NCBI GenBank assembly: GCA_002682825.1
Contig: NOKP01000007.1
Location: forward strand, 1,302,001 to 1,366,000
Source: Neonectria sp. B-13
Taxonomy: Eukaryota; Ascomycota; Sordariomycetes; Hypocreales; Nectriaceae
Length of the DNA stretch: 64,000 bases
Direction of reading: 5' to 3'
This document shows, piece after piece, positions 34,501 through 45,308 of this stretch (position 1 is its first letter; each line of letters opens with the position of its first letter). The notes under the pieces are model-generated. The model saw nothing but the letters and a program-made list of their open reading frames with translations, ran no database searches and was not told where the DNA came from. The position numbers and the translations under genes are program-made.

Positions 34501-37500
34501 GTCCTGAGCATGTACTCTCGCATCTTATGTGAGAAGGGGAACACAGGTCATATCAAGAAGTTTGCCCGCACAGTGACAAATAAGGTGAGAAGTTGTCCGG
34601 CTGTTCCACAGTTTGCATACTCATACTTTCTAGTGGTTGCTGTACCTACTGGCGGAAAATGATCCTGAAGTTGTTGTCCATGGATGCAAGATCCTTGCTC
34701 GACTCTTGGTAATCCATGGAACGACCTACACCTCTAAGTTTTCCGGTAAGTCTGGAGGCTTCACCATCATGGCAAGCCGACTTAAAAGGTTTTGGGATAT
34801 GCCAACCTTGTGGCCTATTTGCTTCAGCATGTTATTCGGATATGACGTTGCCGAAATCGACTTTGACAGGAACTTTGACTTCTTCAGTCTTCTGGACATA
34901 TTCGGCAAACGCAAGGTTGTTTACCCGGAGTCGTTAGTGGTCGTCACGGCGTTGCTGCAACACGGCCTGAAAGATGTTATGAGATACCAGGATGATCCGG
35001 ACTCCCCGGCAAGCAGTGCAGCCCCTTCCGATGTTCTGAGAGCCCGACCACCTACTCAGGATATTAGACCACGAGCAAGTTCTATGGACCTTGCAGCGGC
35101 CCTTGAAACTCGATGTACGTGTAGCTCATGGCACTTACAATTGCTTGGCTAACTATTACTAGTGACCTTTACAAGGGATAGTGAGCGGATAGTGAGCCAT
35201 GCAGGCGTATTGCACACCGTGATTCGATTTCTTCTAGACCTCCATGCGAGGTCGACCGAATTCCGGGATTTCGCACTGACCTCGGAATGGGTGAGATTGT
35301 TGCTCGCTGCTCTCTATCCTATCATCGTCAGCGCCGATGCCGTGACGCCTGAAACCGAGTTGAACTCTGGGAACTCGGCACTCACCTTTGAAGGAACCGA
35401 CGTCATCATCCGTCCAGTTGGGGGTAGTGCCTCGGCAGCAACACCCATTGTGAGAACAAGCAGCGTTGATCCTATTCCGTCACCTCAGTCGACACCCCCA
35501 AAAGGCACACCACTCCGCAGAGCATCGTCTTTCATTCTCCTCACAGCCCACAAGTCGCCACTTGGCCCAAGCCCAGCTCGCCTGAACCCAACGTTGTCGC
35601 CACAGAAGAAAGCACCAAAGCAGAAGCCTAGTAGTGAGATCCTGGAAGGGCTTGTGGAACTTGTCGTGAGCGTCTTCATGGACCAACTGCTGGCTCGAAA
35701 GGAATTCCCTGGGTTTAGCCTCTTTACCAAGGTCCCGCCAGGCTTCCAGGAGCATCAAGCCTACTTCGAGTCCTACATCCTGAGAAACGTGATTACTCAG
35801 CTGACCAACAACATTCAACTCAACCAAAAGGCAATATGTGAGCCTCGAATCATCACGAACCTTGCACGGTTCTGCCTTCATATGTCAGAAGCAATTTTTG
35901 AGGGATGGTTCATGAATGGTGCCGAGACCATGATTGAGTTCATTGGCATGCTTTTGGAATTTCTGCAGCGACCTGATATCTCCAGCCTGAAGAGTGTGCG
36001 ACTCTGTAGCCAAGCCGTGTCTATGGTTCGCAGCTGCCTGCTCAGGATCATTTTGTTGAAATTATCCGATTTGGATAGTCCCCAGACCACGGAAACGGAG
36101 GCCAAAGATTTCATGAACAAGCTCGTGTACTGGCAGATGTCTATTCTGGGCTGTTTCTCTTCTGACGATGACTTTCTCAAGCTTTATTGGTACCAGCTGT
36201 ACACAAAGCTGACAGATGACAAAAAGCCGGTTCGGCTGGCTGCAGCGAACTTCCTGCGCATCATCCTCGTGCAGAAGCCCGACGAATCTGCGGCTTTGAT
36301 TCGCTCATGCATGTCCCCGGATCAAAAACAGCTGTCAAAGGACTTCCAGAAGCTGACTGGCGTGGATGACGACTCGTTTTTAGAGTGGGTTGACAATCAC
36401 CGCCCGTCTTTGGATGTCCTTTTCTTTGGGGGAATGTCAAAGACGTGGGAAGACTTTGTCAGTACAGAAAACAGTCGCACTGCCGAGACGGCCAAGACCC
36501 GCGTATCCAAGCGAAAGGAGCGGCTCAGAGCATGGCACACAGAGAACATCAACACAGAGAAGATCATGATCAACCATGATATCGGCAACGGTGCTTGGAT
36601 GAAGAGTATATATAACTCGGAGTTTTTCAAGTATCAGCGTATCATGCAGGACCAGCAGGACGACCTGGTCTTTCTCAGTGCGGGCTATAAGAAGATGGAG
36701 AGAGATTTGAGGCGGCCTGGTGCCGTCCTCAGTGAGCCCATCCCGTCCAGGTGGAAGCTCGACCGAACGGAAGGGCGGAACCGGATGCGATTGAGGGTCC
36801 TACCCGACTACAGCATGACGGACGATTACCAGCCAAAGCGGAAGACAAGCGAGATCATGCAGACACTGCGACTCAATACCTCGGCGAGCCCAGTCCCTTC
36901 AGTCACGACGAGCGCGGTGACGCCAACCAAAACTGGGTCATCCAACATTCTGGATGGGAACGATGCTACACAATTCATTGAAGAGCCAGAGTCATCCACT
37001 GATCAGCCAAGCTCCGGAGTTTCTCCCGAGGAGGACTTTGAGCTTGTGGATGATCCGAACGACCCCAATGAGGGAGACGAGGGCTTCGAAGACAAGAACC
37101 GAAAGGTGATGCGTCGGCTAGAGCATGGCGACCAAGTGCAAGCTGCGTACAACATTTCTCGGATTGTCGGACTGGAAGCATGTGAAGGCATTCTGATAAT
37201 AGGCAAGGATGCCTTGTACATGATGGACAACGTATTCCAGTGCGCCAACGGGGACATTGTAAACGTGTGGCAGGCTCCAATGGACGAACGCGATCCGTTT
37301 TCTCAGATCGTCACCGATGCAAAAACGTCCGAGAAGCGACAGAATGCTGGATTAAACGATCAAGAGTCAAGGCATTGGCGGTGGCATGACGTGATTAGCA
37401 TCTCGAAACGTCGCTTCCTCTTTCGCGACGTTGCCATCGAGGTGTTCTTCACCGATGGACGGAGCTATCTGCTGACCACAATCAACCCAACTGTGCGTGA

Positions 37501-39639
37501 TGAGCTGTTTGTCAAGATGCTCAACAAGGCTCCCCATACCAGCGGCGCGAACACGCTCCCGAACCCCGAAGATGGTTGGCGCCTGGAGTCACTGAAAGTT
37601 TTCGACGAGTCGCCACAAGGGTTTGGATCCAAGTTTGGCACCTTCTTCAACTCTTCGCCGTGGAACCCCATTATGAAGCGATGGCAGAAGGGCGACATCT
37701 CTAACTTTCATTACTTGATGATGGTAAACACAATGGCTGGTCGAACTTTTAACGATCTCACCCAATATCCAGTCTTTCCTTGGGTATTGGCCGACTACAC
37801 GAGTGACGATCTGGATCTGGAAGATCCGGCAACATTCCGAGATTTGTCCAAGCCCATGGGCGCACAGACGCTAAGTCGAGTCTCAGGGTTCGTTGAGAGC
37901 TACACCGCGCTGGAAGAGATTGGGGAGATACCGTTTCACTATGGAACTCATTACTCTTCGGCCATGATCGTCTCTTCGTACCTGATCCGCCTGCCACCGT
38001 TTGTGCAGTCCTACATCTTGCTCCAGGGAGGGAGCTTCGACCATGCAGACCGGTTGTTCCAGTCGATTCCGGACGCGTGGAAGTCATCCTCAAGCAGAAA
38101 CAAGGCTGATGTGAGAGAGCTCATCCCCGAGTTCTTTTGCCTGCCAGAGTTCTTGACAAACATCAACGGATACAACTTTGGAAACAGGGAAAGCAACGGC
38201 GTCAAGGTTGACCACGTTGAGCTTCCCCCATGGGCCAAGGGCGACCCCAGAATATTTATTGCGAAACATCGAGAGGCACTCGAGAGCCCATATGTCAGCG
38301 AGAACTTGCACAAGTGGATCGACCTCGTCTTTGGGTTCAAGCAACGGGGAGAGGCTGCTGTCGAAAACCTGAATGTGTTCCACCACCTGTCGTACCGAGG
38401 TGCGACGGACTTGGACAGCATCACTGATGCAAAGGAGAGAGCTATCATGGCCGGAGTGATTCACAACTTTGGCCAGACACCGCATCAGGTGTTTTCAAAG
38501 AATCATCCGGCCCGAGAAAATGTTCAGTGTCCAGTTCGTCGGCTTGATACTAGCATCTTCTCACTTACATGTCTTCCAAACCCGCTTCTAGGTAAGTGAT
38601 AAGAGGATGGAGTTGTTAAACCCGCTCTGAAGAGGAGATCACTGATGCAAAATAGAGAGCCACGAGCGGGTGGCAACGTTGATCTATGCCCCAAAGCTGG
38701 ACCGTCTTCTATGTGCTTCTTCGTTCCGTCTGAACCTCCCGTCATATGACAAGTTCCTGGAATGGGGTTACGCCGACAACAGCCTCCGCTTTTACATCAG
38801 CGACAACCGGAAGGTAAAGCGCCACTACATCCCTGACTCTGGCCGCCTCGCTAACTCCCGAAAGCCGGCTGGCCTCTTCGAAAATCTCCACATTGGACAG
38901 ATCTCTTGCGCATGCTTTGCCGATTCCAAGACGCTGATCACCGCCGGTGAGGATTGTGTTGTGTCGGTATATGCGCTGCAATCGGCCCCAGGTAAACAAG
39001 TGGAACTGCTGCCAAGGTCAAGTCTGTTTGGACACAAGACGCCAGTGACCACGATTGCGGTAAGCAAGGCATTCAGCACCTTCTTGACGGTATCCTCGGA
39101 CGGCCAAGCGTTCCTGTGGGATCTCAACCGGCTGTCATTTATCCGCAAACTGCCCTTGGTACGCGCAGTGGAGTGTGCTCGCATCAATGACATCTCCGGC
39201 GAGATCCTCCTCTGCTCTGGGCCGAATGTGCTTCTGTATACGCTCAACGGCACACTCCTGCTCGACCAGAACGTGTGCTTTGAGCAGGACGACTACATCC
39301 ACTCATGTGCCTTCTACGAAGGTGCAGGAAATGAGTGGCTGGAGAGCTACCTCATCTTCACGGGACACAAGCGTGGGCGGGTCAATGTTTGGCGCAGGAA
39401 CATCACGGGTGGCCGATGGACGCTGGAGCTCCTGAGGAAGCTGGATCATGTGGACTACAAGAACGACAAGGGTGCGAACACGGAGGCGGCTATGACATGC
39501 ATCACTCCAATGCCGACGTGTGTGTATACGGGAGATGACGAAGGCCGAGTTGTAAGTTCTTTTCTAACAGTCCCCCTACCGTTGGATTATTACTGACGCA
39601 TTCTAGTATGAGTGGAATTTCTTGAGCAGGGATAGATAG
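31534..39639 (+). CDS. BEACH/WD40 vesicle-trafficking protein, 2611 aa
   Basis: Six exons: 31534-34132, 34187-34584, 34634-35114, 35163-38591, 38656-39551 and 39607-39639. Every join is in frame, for example RM/RIVKRLLD, LETR/LTFTRD, PLL/ESHERVAT and GRV/YEWNFLSRDR. The N-terminal 1800 residues are helical repeats with a concanavalin-like lectin segment (about 385-560, AGYTFTAWIRIDSFDP). A PH-BEACH domain follows near 1805-1960. The BEACH domain (about 1985-2280) carries NFHYLMMVNTMAGRTFNDL, YPVFPWVLADY, PFHYGTHYSS and IPEFFCLPEFL. WD40 repeats end the protein. This order matches the beige/LYST-WDFY-Bph1 family, large scaffolds for vacuole, lysosome or autophagy membrane traffic and cell-wall cargo sorting. 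The specific process in this fungus is inferred. It converges on the complex I subunit gene. Confidence 0.93.
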
Positions 39640-40004
39640 AGTCTAAGCCTCCCAACTAGAACGACGGTTCAGACTGGTCATCGACACGGCTCGCTATGAC
39701 TGGCCTCTGTGAGGGAGGAGTGTGGTTTTTGCACTGTATCGATCTTGGGCGTTGAATTGGCATCTGCGTATTAGAGCTCGACATGAGAGAGGGCGCGTAT
39801 ATACATATATAGCGGTTACTCTGGATGGATTGTAGAAGCGTCATGGAAAAGATTTGTAGCGTTAATTGCTGGATGGACCTTGGCTGTCCTTATCCTCGGT
39901 TCTATCCTCCTCTGCTGTCTCAAACGCCGTAGTTTGTACAATGTGTGCTCCCCGCCGTCTCCCACATGCGTCGTCGTCGGTCTTTTCCACACAGACACGA
40001 CAGT
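39640..40004. other. Convergent 3' spacer
   Basis: 365 bp between facing stop codons. It holds only short AT-rich runs (TATATACATATATA near 39800). Confidence 0.6.
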
Positions 40005-40297
40005 TTACTCGTCATCGTAGCCGGTCAGCTGTTTCCGGGGTCCGGCCGGGACTACACGGGCTTGGTTAGATTTCCCTCTTCTCGTCTTTGGGTCGAGGTA
40101 CAAAACGAACCAGGGTAGGTGACGGGAACCGGGGGTGCGTCAATGTCGCCGAAGTAGTATCGGATCGGAGGGACAATGGGCATGGCCACGGGACCGGCAG
40201 CGCCGATGATGACGGACCAGAATAGGGCCGGGCGCTCGCGGGCTGCCCATCGGCAGTACTTGAGGGGGGTGGACCAGAACAGAGGCGCGGCCGACAT
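40005..40297 (-). CDS. NADH:ubiquinone oxidoreductase 9.5 kDa subunit (complex I)
   Basis: Two minus-strand exons, 40297-40111 and 40051-40005, giving 77 residues. The intron (59 bp) has the unusual donor GTTCGT, a CTAACC branch and GTAG. The join completes the codon in YPVPAGPRKQLTGYDDE. The protein starts MSAAPLFWSTPLKYCRWAAR, then has one membrane helix (PALFWSVIIGAAGPVAMPIV) and the PPIRYYFGDIDAPPVPVTYP stretch. This pattern and length fit the fungal 9.5-kDa complex I accessory subunit known from Neurospora. It belongs to the membrane arm in the inner mitochondrial membrane, and no cleavable presequence is expected. It shares a 710-bp divergent upstream region with the OST subunit gene. 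Without the second exon the frame would end in an unrelated tail, which supports the splice. Confidence 0.88.
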
Positions 40298-41007
40298 GGT
40301 GGGCGAGATCCTGCGGCGACGGAGGAGAGGGTTAGCGGAGAGGTCGGCGATCGGGGGCCGGGGAGGGGTTGCGGCGTACTCAATTGGCGGCGAGATGTCG
40401 TGGGATTATTGTCGTGGTGTTGATGGTATGGAGACGACTTCATGAGCGCCGCTGTGGACTCGGTCCAATCGCAGGAGCGGAAAAACCAAGCCGCGGGAGT
40501 CGGATAATCTGCTGGTAGCTTGACGAAACGCTAAGCCATATATGGGCAGCTCGGGAGCAGCAAGATGCCGTCTTGCAGCCTGTAAATGTCTCTAAAGGAG
40601 TCCCAAGGTCCTTATGAACCTTCAATTGGGGCCCGGTGACCGCAGAAGTAAACTCTAGATACTTGAGAGCTTTGTACTGGAATGAAATTGGAAAGCAATG
40701 GATTTCCGTGTAATGTTGTAGTACATCCGTACCTTCAACCAACCTAACATGCGGCATAATAATACCTAGATAAGACTAGCGCAAATGGGATTTCCTGATG
40801 CCTCAAACTCGCAGTACGTACCCCAATGAGACGCCGCCCCACATCGGCTTGGCAAGGCTACGTATCCCTCAACGCAAGCTCACCAAGCTCTCTCCAAGCT
40901 ATCCAAGTCCACGTCTGCGTCTGCGTTTACAGCGACTTGCTTCCCCGAGACGCAATCGCAACCGCAACCACACCGGCAACCCAATATCTTCGACATAACC
41001 GCAGCAC
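40298..41007. other. Divergent promoter region
   Basis: 710 bp between the complex I subunit and OST subunit starts. No gene supported. A C-rich leader-like stretch (CTCAACGCAAGCTCACC and following) precedes the OST gene. Confidence 0.55.
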
Positions 41008-42590
41008 ATGATGCGGTCGTTCGTGAGCCTCGGGCTCCTGCTCTTTACGGCCCTGGTTTCGGCCGCGAGCTCTGCCGGCAACCGTCTGTTGGTCGTGCTG
41101 GACACCGTCGAAGAGAAGGATGCGTACTCGACCTTCTTTGGCGACCTGACTGGTAAGGAAAAAGGACGGCCGACGGGCTGTCGAATCTTGGAGCTGACGT
41201 TTTGCAATAGAGCGAGGATATGAAATCACCTACCAGTCGCCCAAGGGCGATGCCTTGAGCCTGTTCGAGCTTGGAGAGAGGAACTACGATCACCTCATCT
41301 TCCTACCTTCCAAGATTAAGGGTTCGTCATCTCCTACGGCGCCTCACTTTTGCGATTGCGCTGGATATTGTATCAATGATCATGCTGACTGGGTATAGGT
41401 CTTGGCCCCAACCTGACCCCCAACATCCTCCTCGACTTCATCAACGCCGAGGGCAACATCCTCCTGACCATGTCCTCGACCCACTCCGTCCCGACCTCGC
41501 TCGTTTCTCTGCTCGCCGAGCTCGACATTTCGCTGCCCGCTGAGCGAACTGGCTCTGTCGTCGACCACTTCTACTACGACACCATCTCCGCCGCCGAATC
41601 CCACGATGTTCTCGTCCTGGACTCTCCCCAGAACGTCCGACCTGGGCTGAAGCAGTACTTCGAGATCCCCGGCTCCGTCCTGTCTGTGCCCCACGCCGTC
41701 GGCCACAGCCTGGGCTCTGGTCCTCTCCTCACTCCTATTCTGCGAGCTCCCGCCACGGCCTACAGCTACAACCCCAAGGAGCAGGCTGAGGTCGTCGACC
41801 CCGAGGATCTCTTCGGCGCCGGACAGCAGCTGGCCATCGTCTCCGTGGTGCAGGCTCTCAACTCAGCGCGCGTCACCATCCTGGGCTCAGCCGAGATGCT
41901 GCAGGACAAGTGGCTTGAGACCAAGGTTAGCCGACCTGAAGAGAAGGCTCAGTACCCCAGCAATAGGGAGTTCGTCACTAGCCTGTCGGCCTGGACCTTC
42001 AAGGAGCTGGGTGTGTTGAGGGTCAACAGCATTGAGCACAGCCTTCAAGGCGACGATGAGATTAACCCCGACCTCTACCGAATCAAGACCGATGTGGTAA
42101 GTGTTCATAACGGCTTTCCTATCCTTTTGTCCCTTGAGTTTATGGCTAACTTGTACCACAGGCCTACAGTATCTCAATCTCCGAGTACGTCTGGCGTAAC
42201 TGGGTCCCCTTCAGCCTTCCCCAGGGCGACTCCCTCCAGCTCGAGTTCTCCATGCTCTCCCCCTTCGAGCGCCGGGATCTCGTCCCCACGACCGTGACCA
42301 ACCGCGCCACCGTCTTCACCACCAACTTCACCCTGCCCGACCAGCATGGTATCTTCAACTTCAAGATTAACTACAAGCGACCTTTCCTCACCTCCGTCGA
42401 GGAGAAGAACACCGTCAGTGTCCGCCACATGGCCCACGATGAGTGGCCTCGCAGCTACGTCATCTCTGGAGCTTGGCCTTGGCTCTCAGGTATCGGCGTC
42501 ACCGTGGTGGGCTTCGTGGCTTTCAGCGCCCTGTGGATGTACAGCAAGCCGGTCAAGAAGGCCCCGGCTGGTGCGAAGAAGATTCAATAA
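41008..42590 (+). CDS. WBP1: Oligosaccharyltransferase 48-kDa subunit (Wbp1/DDOST)
   Basis: Four exons: 41008-41152, 41211-41321, 41399-42096 and 42162-42590, giving 460 residues. The joins are in frame (DLT/ERGYEI, KIK/GLGPNL, KTDV/AYSISIS). The second intron uses the rare donor GTTCGT. The protein has a signal peptide (MMRSFVSLGLLLFTALVSA) and the family start NRLLVVLDTVEEKDAYSTFF, with the conserved YDHLIFLP strand and GHSLGSGPLLTPILRA. A membrane-proximal beta domain precedes one membrane helix (GIGVTVVGFVAFSALWMY). The last four residues are KKIQ, a dilysine ER-retrieval signal as in yeast Wbp1. It is an essential non-catalytic subunit of the ER complex that transfers the lipid-linked glycan to Asn. 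The mannosidase at 16 kb acts on the same glycans later. Confidence 0.95.
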
Positions 42591-44520
42591 AGGGGCTAGG
42601 AATTTTGGGAACGTGGAATGTACAATGTTTTGAGACGCGAGGGGCTCCTAGGTGAGCCTTCGTATGTAGACTAAGGGCAAAAAATGGAACGACATAGATA
42701 CGCATTTCTCGTGTACACAAGTAGCAAGTTGGGTTTCTTTTTCATGCACCTGGGATTTACTATGTTACAGTGTTCTTCAACGGCCTTCCCAGGGATATGC
42801 CTAACTCATTCGGGACTCATCTAGTTGAAATAATCGGATTGACAAGTTGCTCAATTAGACTTCAGCCTGAGATACAAGAAAGTGATGCCCTCAGATTAGC
42901 TCTCTTGGGTTCTCATAGACAACTCGCAGTGTGGGCGCAACCATCGAAAGGATGGAAGCCACTGCTGTTGGCTGCAAATTTGGCTTTTTGGTCCTGCATC
43001 ATCACCGGGCGTTTTCTTGTATCTCAAGCTCTTCCTCCTGTGTCCTCCGCAACCTGGGCTCGAGCTCAGCCTGCTCCGTTTGAAAACTATAACGTGAAAG
43101 AATCACAAGCATCTCGCAAGCCCAGAACCCACCATCCACTCGTCTCTAGATCGCTGGGGAAACCAGCACTGGATATTCGTAGAAGGGGAGCTATGGGCGA
43201 GAGACGACTTCTTCGGGTGTTGGGTGTCGGTCATCGCGGCTATGTGAGACTCGACAAGGTTTTGGGGGATAAAGGGGGAAGGGGACTCGACCTGCTCAGA
43301 TCTCTGTTCTTGGGAGGGTCACTTTCGCATAGGGTAGTTTCCGAAGACGCCAACCCTGAGGAATCACCATGCTCTTGTGAGCGTTATCCTCATTGCAGGT
43401 GGGGGAAGGACAGGACCTAGAGGTTAGCAAGACGGAAACAAAGAAAAACAGGACGCCGGACGCCCCCGTAAGTATGTTCCCCGTAAGTATGTTCCCCATA
43501 AGTATGTTCCCCATAAGCATGTTACCCGTAAGTATATTCCCCATAAGTATATTGAGCCCAATAGAACCGGAAAACCTAACGCCAACCGAACGCCTTGCGA
43601 GCAGAGAGGTAAAGTGAAATCAACGCAGAAGGGACAGGCAGAAGGAAGTATTGAGGTGAGCTTTCAGTTGAAGAGAAGGGTTGTCGTCAGGATCCGCTGG
43701 GATGCTGGTGGAAGCGAAAGCTGAGAGGTGTTGAGAGATGGCCGAAAGGTCGTGAGGTGGTAAGTCGGATAACTGCGCCCGGTGGTTGTTGAGTCGGGTG
43801 AGGAGAGTCCTTGGTCAGAAAGAAGCGCCATCGGCAAGATCCACTGGGATGTTGAGCTGGACCAAGGCTGAGAGATACGGAGAAGACAAGGCGAATAGAG
43901 AACTGGCGTCTTCGATCGTTCTCGAGTGGGTCGAGCTGAAGAAGCGGAGTGGTGAGGACGAACTATCGTGTTGAGGCGGGAAAGTTCCCAGAGCAGGTTG
44001 GCGGGCAAGGAATAGCCGTAGAGAATTGTGAGAATGGATGAATTTGGAATGGAAAGGTGTTGGAAAGGATGGCTGATCCTTGCGGCGTGGTTGGAGTTGT
44101 GGTGATGGATGAGGAAGAAAGAAGATCTAGGAAAGCCGAGAAGGAAGGATAATTTTTATCGTCGGAAAGTCCTAGGCAGCGACTGTAACGAAAACAAGTG
44201 CACCTCGTGGAGAGATCGGACCGTTGGCAGCTGGCAGAGTTGCATATCACCTGTGATCGGTTTTTGGGCGAGAGTGAATCATGATGGATGGTTGAAGTTC
44301 CAGTCGCGACTAAAACGCGTTCGACCTAGAGAAGGCTGACAGCGCCAAGCCCCACTGTGGCTGGCTGCTGTGGCTGAAGGCCGGAGCTCTGCGACGCTGA
44401 GTCCCAACGAGGCTGGGAAAACTTAAGTGTGGCATCCAAACCTCAACTTTTGGCTTGTTGTGCCACGAGTCGACTTCCTTCGCCCCATTCTACCTCGCCA
44501 ACAGCTGCAATCCCGTCAAA
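42591..44520. other. Spacer upstream of the Isy1 gene
   Basis: 1.9 kb without a supportable gene. A plus-strand open frame of 216 codons at 42770-43420 has no recognisable content. The 15-bp minisatellite lies within it. Confidence 0.5.
43464..43553. repeat. Minisatellite, six copies of a 15-bp unit
   Basis: Units run at 43464, 43479, 43494, 43509, 43524 and 43539. Copies 1 and 2 are identical (CCCCGTAAGTATGTT). The later copies carry one to three substitutions. No indels break the 15-bp period. Each unit contains GTAAGTAT or ATAAGTAT (one AGCAT), close to the consensus 5' splice donor. Confidence 0.9.
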
Positions 44521-45308
44521 ATGGTATGAATAGCCCCCGAAGAACTCCGTGCACCGTGTGGCTAACCGTTCCGTAGGCTCGAAACTCGGAAAAGGCGCAG
44601 TCTATGCTGTTTCGCTTCCGCGAAGCCCAAGCAGCTGACCTGGGCATCATCGATGCCGGCCGCACCCGCCGCCCCAAGCTCATCACCGAAGTCGAAACCA
44701 TACCCGTCTGCGAGAAATGGCGTGGCCAGGTCCTCAAGGAGATCTCGCGCAAGATGTCGCGGATCCAGGAGCCAGTCCTCAGCGACTACCAGATCCGCGA
44801 TCTCAACGACGAGATCAACAAGCTGATGCGCGAGAAGCACATGTGGGAGGTGCAGATACGGAACCTCGGCGGCCCGAACTACATGCGCGGCGGCGGCAAG
44901 ATATACGACGATCAAGGGCGCGAGATACCCGGCGGCGGCAAAGGATACCGGTACTTTGGCCGCGCGCGAGACCTGCCGGGCGTCAAGGAGCTCTTCGAGG
45001 CGGCGAGGAGCAAGGGTCAGGACGACAAGCCGCTGGAGGACAGCAAAGACCTGCGGCGTAACGTGGATGCGGCGTACTACGGCTACGCACCGGACGAGGA
45101 GGACGACAAGCTGCTCTCCTACGAAGCCGAGAAGGAGCGACAAGCCGTGGAGCACATGATGCAAAAGGGGGCAAAGGTGGCGCCCTCGGGCTGGGAGCCG
45201 CTGCCGGGAGATGCGGGCGACGGAGACACGTGGGAGCTGCCGACGCTGGAGGAGGTGCAGGAGGAGTTGATCGAGCGGAGGCGGCGTAAGTTGTTGGATC
45301 AGTTGTGA
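44521..45308 (+). CDS. ISY1: Pre-mRNA-splicing factor Isy1
   Basis: The first coding exon is only the ATG (44521-44523). A 53-bp intron (GTATGA, GGCTAACC branch, GTAG) follows, and the second exon runs 44577-45308, giving 244 residues. The splice produces the family N-terminus MARNSEKAQSMLFRFREAQ. Further marks are RRPKLITEV, the helix KWRGQVLKEISRKMSRIQE, SDYQIRDLNDEINKLMREK and the segment WEVQIRNLGGPNY. The C-terminal half holds a Gly-rich loop (GGGKGYRYFGRARDLPGVKELFE) and an acidic helix ending ELIERRRRKLLDQL. Isy1 is part of the Prp19/NTC-associated complex, positioned near the catalytic RNA core, and affects first-step fidelity in yeast. It should be nuclear. Identification is secure. 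Confidence 0.95.

Noticed and set aside
42770..43420. 216-codon plus-strand open frame
   Set aside because: It has no recognisable motif, and a start context and composition of spacer DNA. It also runs toward a minisatellite. It could be tested by RNA-seq but is not supported.
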